The notes below the pieces were generated by a model. It had not been told where the DNA came from and searched no databases. It worked only from the letters and a program-made list of their open reading frames with translations. A stretch of DNA of 60,375 nucleotides from an uncultured Clostridia bacterium (lineage in GTDB: Bacteria; Bacillota; Clostridia; Christensenellales; UBA1242), in assembly GCA_944372335.1 (NCBI GenBank), contig CALVYQ010000009.1, positions 1 through 60,375 on the forward strand, read 5' to 3'. Positions 56,511-60,375 of this stretch are shown here, piece by piece (the stretch's first letter is position 1; every line of letters starts with the position of its first letter). The translations under genes were made by a program, and so were the position numbers.

Positions 56511-56615
56511 ATGAAAAAATTAAGTTTAAATTCGCAAAAAAATCAAAAAAATGAGAAAAAATCCTTTAAAATCATCTATAAAATTTTAAAAAATAATATT
56601 ATTTGTGAAAATTAG
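56511..56615 (+). CDS. possible 34-residue basic peptide
   Basis: Too short for ordinary ORF calling. ATG 56511 is preceded by AAAGGAG at 56495-56501 (9 nt spacing). The product starts MKKLSLNSQKNQKNEKKSF and ends in IICEN; it is rich in Lys and Asn. It lies just downstream of the alpha/beta hydrolase gene and could be translated from the same mRNA. AT-rich sequence can give such ORFs by chance, so confidence is low. Confidence 0.35.
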   Translation: MKKLSLNSQKNQKNEKKSFKIIYKILKNNIICEN

Positions 56616-56769
56616 CATATAAGCATATTTATATATAAATAAAATATCTAATAAATTATTTTAACTAAAAATATTTTTTGATATGCATTTTTAATGATAT
56701 ATAGCTTTGATATAAATCTTTAATTTTAAATATAATCTCAGTTTAATATAATATAATTTAATAATAAAA

Positions 56770-56793
56770 AAACTCTTACAAATGTAAGAGTTT
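56770..56793. terminator. bidirectional terminator
   Basis: Perfect 11-bp inverted repeat AAACTCTTACA/TGTAAGAGTTT with a 2-nt loop and T-rich tails both ways. The 56616-56769 stretch before it is very AT-rich with no gene seen. Confidence 0.8.
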
Positions 56794-56914
56794 AATTTTT
56801 GCTTTCAAGTTCATTTATTCGTTTTTCAAGGGCAGGAATGGTATTGCGAGTTAAATTCCAAATGATTTTTTTAAGTTCCTCAACCTCATTTTCAAGACTG
56901 TATAAATTGTTCAT
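56792..56914 (-). CDS. 40-residue coiled-coil-like small protein
   Basis: Not listed by normal length cut-offs. On the minus strand AAAGGAG lies 6 nt before ATG 56914, and the 40-codon frame ends in the stem of the terminator at 56770-56793. The product (MNNLYSLENEVEELKKIIWN, then LTRNTIPALEKRINELESKN) has regular hydrophobic spacing (Leu/Val/Ile) typical of a short coiled coil. It has its own ribosome-binding site and terminator. A -10-like TATAAA lies about 20-30 nt upstream. No family recognised. Confidence 0.6.
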   Translation of the reverse strand: MNNLYSLENEVEELKKIIWNLTRNTIPALEKRINELESKN

Positions 56915-56965
56915 ATTTTTCTCCTTTGTCATATTTTATAATGAATTTTTTTGCTTTTCAATTTT

Positions 56966-57691
56966 TTATGTCACCTTTTTCTTCTTTTTATTTTTCATAA
57001 AGAGTAACGCTATAATTATTCCTATGCAGGCGATAGCAATTGTCACTGCGTAGATTATGAATGGGTTAACTCCATCTGGAGCAACAACATCTTTTAAGAC
57101 ATAGCCGTATTGAAGCGAATTTCCTCTTTGATATGCGATAGGTATGTAGTCTAATTCGTTGTTATAGCCTTCATATAGATAGACACGCTCACCCTTCTCA
57201 ATCTCGATTTCGCTTTCTTCCATCACTTCACCGTTTAAAAGATATAGTTTTGTGTCGGCGTTAATTGAAGCGTTGTAGGCAGGATAGGTTTCAATCTCAT
57301 TCCCACCAACTGCCACAAAGTCAGAAAAGATGTAGGCAGAAGGGAGCGGGTTGCCGGCGTAACTTTCCACCTTATAGAAAATCATGCCATATTCATCATT
57401 GTATTCAGTTGGGATACTGTTTGTTAGTTCTAAGCTAAGCTTGTCCTTATGTGAAATTCTCAGTGGCTCACCATTTTCTTCCAATATCTTTTGAGAAGTA
57501 AATGCAGGCTCTTCATAGAGATAGCAAAAGTTTGCTGTGCAGATATAATAGGTGCTACTGTTTTCAGCCAAAGCGTATTGGCCAGGCGAAAGAAACATAC
57601 AAAACAAAAAAAATACCGTCAACAATATTAGCAAAGGTTTGACATATATTTTATTTTGAATGCATAAAAAAACATCTGCAAACTTTTTCAT
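56966..57691 (-). CDS. exported SH3-like membrane protein, unknown
   Basis: The 241-residue protein has an N-terminal signal or anchor (about residues 15-42, ending near AYALAEN), an extracytoplasmic region with two SH3-like beta modules (YYICTANFCYLYEEPAFTS; NADTKLYLLNGEVMEESEI), and a C-terminal membrane segment (FIIYAVTIAIACIGIIIALL) with a Lys-rich tail. It may bind wall components. The start at 57691 is preferred to 57718 because GATAAT lies 7 nt before it on the minus strand; no Shine-Dalgarno site is present. Confidence 0.7.
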   Translation of the reverse strand: MKKFADVFLCIQNKIYVKPLLILLTVFFLFCMFLSPGQYALAENSSTYYICTANFCYLYEEPAFTSQKILEENGEPLRISHKDKLSLELTNSIPTEYNDEYGMIFYKVESYAGNPLPSAYIFSDFVAVGGNEIETYPAYNASINADTKLYLLNGEVMEESEIEIEKGERVYLYEGYNNELDYIPIAYQRGNSLQYGYVLKDVVAPDGVNPFIIYAVTIAIACIGIIIALLFMKNKKKKKVT

Positions 57692-57842
57692 ATTTAATAT
57701 TATCCAACAAATTCGCAATCCTTGTCAAGTAAAGTTAAATGTTGATAACAAAAATATAAACTAGAAATAATATTTTCTATAGAATGCTAGAGTGAAAAAA
57801 TTTAATCTCATAATTTTTATAATAGAATTTTAGCTTATAAAC

Positions 57843-57871
57843 AAAAAAAAGCATATCAGTTGATATGCTTT
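57843..57871 (-). terminator. intrinsic terminator, minus strand
   Basis: Perfect 11-bp stem AAAGCATATCA/TGATATGCTTT with a 2-nt loop and a T-run on the minus strand, just past the stop of the zinc-ribbon gene. Confidence 0.8.
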
Positions 57872-57881
57872 AATTAAGTTT

Positions 57882-58913
57882 TTATTGTAGCCAATCTCTT
57901 TCGGTGGTTTCTTCCCATATATCTTTTAAAAGTTTGTCATCAATTTTAGCATTGTTTATAAAATCTTCCTTTGTCTTAAATGTTTGCAAATGCCCACCAT
58001 TGAAATCATTCATTTTAATGATTTCTTTGTTTTCATTAGATGCAAGAATTAACTCGTAGTAAATATTTTTGTATTTAAATTGAACTTCACTATACACATA
58101 TAATGCTTCGATAAAATCTTCTAGGTCAGGTTCAAAAGGTTTACCTTCACTATAAAGTTTTTTCGCTTTATTTAGTGAGATAAGGTTTGGGTAGATAACT
58201 CTGTCTTTAAATTTATTTGCATACTTATCCAATTTCCAATCGCAATTTTGACATTCGCCATTTCCGTATTGGTCTTTCAAACAATTTGTTCCACACACAG
58301 GGCATTTTGCCTTATATTTTCTTTTGAATGGACTATCTTTTCTGCAAATAGGGCAGGCGCCATTGTATGCGTCAATCGTTACATAATGTCCGCAGTCGCA
58401 TTTGTAATTTGCAATTGAAAATCTTTGAGATGGCTTGATTATAAATATTTCTACCATGCTAAAAATCTGTTCGAGATTTTCAAAATCTGCATAGATAATA
58501 AATCTTGTATCCTTTGATTTTTCAATGTTGTTTTTCGTTTCTTTTAAATCTTCAGAGTTATAAAGTTCTTGTTGATAATTATAACCATATATAAGATATT
58601 TGAGACTTGCAAAAACTTCTAAATTAAGAGATAAAATTTCCTCTTTGTTTGGATAAAGTTTGATATAGCCAATATAGTTTTTGTTTGTATAGACATCAAA
58701 AAAAGTCTCTGTTTTTATTCCTTTCAGTTTAAAGCGAACAAGGGGAATGGGGTAAAATTCATTTGTAAATTGTTTACCAATTTTTATCCTATGCCCATAG
58801 TGAAAATCTAATGCATGGTCAACACAATTCTTGCTTAGGAATTTTGACATCTTCTCCATTTTTTCAAATGCAGATGCATATAATTTGTTTAAATTTTTGA
58901 CGGTTTTTCTCAT
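57882..58913 (-). CDS. zinc-ribbon / CPCC-like protein of unknown function
   Basis: The 343-residue protein has an unrecognised N-terminal half (about 1-165), two zinc-ribbon-like knuckle pairs (CDCGHYVTIDAYNGACPIC; CPVCGTNC ... CQNCDWKL) and a C-terminal region (NLISLNKAKKLYSEGKPFEP, then DLEDFIEALYVYSEVQFKY). The last two parts resemble CPCC-type cysteine-rich proteins and immunity-like proteins of toxin loci, in which a C-x-x-C-W segment is followed by an N-x-S-L helix. That resemblance is pattern-based. TATAAT lies 7 nt before the ATG, so the mRNA is likely leaderless. It is divergent from the candidate toxin/CPCC-DUF4417 pair. Confidence 0.65.
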   Translation of the reverse strand: MRKTVKNLNKLYASAFEKMEKMSKFLSKNCVDHALDFHYGHRIKIGKQFTNEFYPIPLVRFKLKGIKTETFFDVYTNKNYIGYIKLYPNKEEILSLNLEVFASLKYLIYGYNYQQELYNSEDLKETKNNIEKSKDTRFIIYADFENLEQIFSMVEIFIIKPSQRFSIANYKCDCGHYVTIDAYNGACPICRKDSPFKRKYKAKCPVCGTNCLKDQYGNGECQNCDWKLDKYANKFKDRVIYPNLISLNKAKKLYSEGKPFEPDLEDFIEALYVYSEVQFKYKNIYYELILASNENKEIIKMNDFNGGHLQTFKTKEDFINNAKIDDKLLKDIWEETTERDWLQ

Positions 58914-58920
58914 ATTTTTG

Positions 58921-58926
58921 ATTATA
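58921..58926 (-). promoter_or_regulatory. -10 box of a leaderless promoter (minus strand)
   Basis: TATAAT on the minus strand, 7 nt before the ATG at 58913; a TTTTAA 17 nt further upstream may be the -35 box. Confidence 0.55.
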
Positions 58927-59089
58927 GCATATTATTTTATTATTTAAAACAAATTTTTGCTTAAAATTACATCCAAGTCAAAACATTGTTTAATATGAAA
59001 TTCTTAATAACAAAATAATTGTGGCATTCTTTGAAAATTTATGACATATAAACTCGAATTTGCAAAATTCATAGCTTAATATTTTTTAT

Positions 59090-59124
59090 AAAAGTTTGTG
59101 AGGAGATTCATTACAAACTTTTTT
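59090..59124 (+). terminator. attenuator-like hairpin before the candidate toxin gene
   Basis: AAAAGTTTGT (59090-59099) pairs with ACAAACTTTT (59113-59122), loop of 13 nt, followed by more T. No plus-strand gene lies upstream, so it would act on the leader of the following genes. Confidence 0.5.
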
Positions 59125-59172
59125 GTTAAAAGTCGAAAATTTTTTATTAAAATAAGGAGAAAAGATGATATA

Positions 59173-59514
59173 ATGGAAAAAGGACCGAGCGAATACGCTG
59201 AAAATTTGACATCACCAGAAAATGAAGTTGAACACTTTAAACATGCAAAAGAATTTAATTTAAAACCATATGAGTATTCTGAAAGTGCAAAAAGATTTAT
59301 GGAAAATGAAGATGATGATAATTTAATTTTTAAAATAGAAGATGGGACTATTTATAAATATAATGAAAGCACTAAAGAATTTATTATTATTTCTAAAAAT
59401 GGAAAAATTGTTACATATTATAAAACTAGTTTAAGATATTATTTGAAATTATTTAAAGATTTAAATGGAGAATGGATACAAGGAGGTAATTATGAGTATA
59501 TCCAATTTAGATGA
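59173..59514 (+). CDS. small protein resembling polymorphic-toxin C-termini (candidate RNase-like toxin)
   Basis: The 113-residue protein ends with GTIYKYNESTKEFIIISKNG, then KIVTYYKTSLRYYLKLFKD, which resembles the C-terminal strand pattern of BECR-fold RNase toxins (a Y-N-x-x-T-x-x-F strand, NG turn, T-x-x-K and YYL). No delivery domain is fused. AAGGAGA lies 13 nt before ATG 59173; the alternative GTG 59098 falls in a hairpin and is rejected. The gene overlaps the CPCC-DUF4417 gene by 23 nt, so the two form a tight pair. Toxin identity is inference from pattern. Confidence 0.45.
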   Translation: MEKGPSEYAENLTSPENEVEHFKHAKEFNLKPYEYSESAKRFMENEDDDNLIFKIEDGTIYKYNESTKEFIIISKNGKIVTYYKTSLRYYLKLFKDLNGEWIQGGNYEYIQFR

Positions 59515-60375
59515 AAATCGTCCACATAAATGCAAAATTTGCGGATTGGGAGATATAGAGCATGCATTTGCAATATGTAAAATCTGCGGATGGGAGGATG
59601 ATATTATCCAAAATGATGATAAAGATTATATTGGTGGTGCTAATAATATGAGTTTCAATCAATATAAACAATTTTGGGAGAAAAGTAAAGAAGATATATT
59701 AAAAAATCATAAAAATGATTTACTTTATGTCTATAATAAGGCTGATGAATTTTACAAACAAAATTTCGAAGAAAGCAATTTGAAATATTTAAGAGAAATT
59801 GAACCTGATTATGATATAAAGATGCAACGAGCAGAAGAAAATAGGCGGAAAAGAGATTTAGAAAGACCACAGAAAAATTCAAACACAAGTAACGACGGTG
59901 AAAGCGATTATGAATTTGAAAAATCGTTAAAAAAGCAAAAACTGGTTAGAAATCAATTTAAAATGGTTGAAAAGTATGGTATGCCTATTATTAAAAAACA
60001 AGAAATTGATCTAGACAAAATTGACTTGTGGGGGTACGCTAAAACCAAACTTAATGATGAAGAAAATAAAGATAAAACTATACATTTTTTCACATATGAT
60101 TGGAACTTTGAAAGTGTATTTGATAAACCAGAAAAAGCTATGGAAAAACTAGACCAATATTATGCACTTTTAAGTCCAGAATTTAGTTTATATTGGGATA
60201 TGCCGAAAGCTGTGCAAATATACAACACTTTTAAAAATAGATGGTGTGGTGCTTTCTGGCAAAAAATGGGGAAAATTGTAATCCCAACAGTATGTTGTGC
60301 AGGAGAAGAAAGTTATGATTTTTGCTTTGATGGGATTGAAGAAGGCTCTGTTGTGGCAATATCAACATATCGAAG
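59492..60375 (+). CDS. CPCC zinc domain fused to DUF4417, truncated by window end
   Basis: The frame runs from ATG 59492 (GGAGG 5 nt upstream) to the last base, so the C-terminus is missing. The first ~60 residues are a cysteine-rich CPCC-type domain: CKIC (Cys14, Cys17), CKICGWEDD (Cys29, Cys32) and DYIGGANNMSFNQYKQFW. A charged linker of about 100 residues follows. The last part is DUF4417: HFFTYDWNFE, SPEFSLYWDMPKAVQIYNTF, RWCGAFWQKMGKIVIPTV, DFCFDGIEEGSVVAISTYR. DUF4417 is common in phages and mobile elements and has no defined function. The fusion is unusual. It overlaps the candidate toxin by 23 nt, which suggests a linked, possibly neutralising role. Confidence 0.75.
   Translation, partial: MSISNLDENRPHKCKICGLGDIEHAFAICKICGWEDDIIQNDDKDYIGGANNMSFNQYKQFWEKSKEDILKNHKNDLLYVYNKADEFYKQNFEESNLKYLREIEPDYDIKMQRAEENRRKRDLERPQKNSNTSNDGESDYEFEKSLKKQKLVRNQFKMVEKYGMPIIKKQEIDLDKIDLWGYAKTKLNDEENKDKTIHFFTYDWNFESVFDKPEKAMEKLDQYYALLSPEFSLYWDMPKAVQIYNTFKNRWCGAFWQKMGKIVIPTVCCAGEESYDFCFDGIEEGSVVAISTYR

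Noticed and set aside
1-60375. tRNA, rRNA, riboswitch, insertion sequence or integrase genes
   Set aside because: No cloverleaf-like or rRNA-like sequence, no conserved riboswitch core and no transposase or recombinase motif was seen on either strand, although small RNAs could escape reading by eye.

Overview
This window comes from an AT-rich, endospore-forming lineage of the Clostridia, most likely an uncultured one. The evidence is low-GC codon use, Gram-positive-style promoters and Shine-Dalgarno sites, and several sporulation genes: a SpoVB-type flippase, a degenerate SpoIIQ-like LytM protein, SpoIIID and a DUF421/DUF4363 pair. Housekeeping gene order (pth-mfd-foldase; PHP-whiA-dnaE-pfk) is also Clostridia-like. 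I cannot name a genus. I see no rRNA, tRNA, CRISPR array, transposase or integrase.

Layout. 1-369 is the 3' end of a GLUG-type surface protein. 0.5-6 kb carries membrane and envelope genes: VanW-family, VTT/TVP38, a tiny LysM protein, SpoVB-like, DUF421 and DUF4363. 6.1-16.8 kb holds a secreted unknown, a degenerate GlmU-like gene, pth, mfd, a PrsA/SurA-like lipoprotein, a flippase-like LPG-synthase-type membrane protein and three small envelope proteins. 16.8-18.2 kb is a sporulation cluster (SpoIIQ-like, ACP, SpoIIID). 18.5-38.7 kb is one intact gene for a 6745-residue lipoprotein with many GLUG-like repeats and a glycine-rich C-terminal region; it takes up a third of the window. 38.8-46.3 kb holds radC, a winged-helix membrane protein on the minus strand, and the coupled series PHP phosphatase-whiA-dnaE-pfk-like. 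46.4-49.9 kb has a Nudix hydrolase, a serine hydrolase, a Fic protein enclosed by duplicated palindromic repeats, and a SPOR-like protein. 50-56.5 kb has a patatin, a ComEC-type metallo-beta-lactamase, a degenerate kinase-like protein coupled to transketolase, a conserved unknown and an alpha/beta hydrolase. 56.5-60.4 kb has two very small genes outside the usual ORF cut-off, an SH3-like membrane protein, and a divergent accessory locus: zinc-ribbon/CPCC-like proteins around a small candidate toxin, ending in a truncated CPCC-DUF4417 fusion.

Three features stand out. First, about ten genes have a sigma-A -10 box only 5-8 nt before the start codon, so their mRNAs should be leaderless, while other genes have good Shine-Dalgarno sites and short leaders. 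Second, the fic gene lies between two copies of a two-part palindromic repeat, and one half-site sits inside the fic promoter. Third, several proteins keep a family fold but have lost or changed signature residues (GlmU-like, PFK-like, SpoIIQ-like, shikimate-kinase-like). Start codons given here were revised from the longest ORF wherever a promoter, terminator or ribosome-binding site made another start better. All assignments come from reading the sequence; no database search was run.
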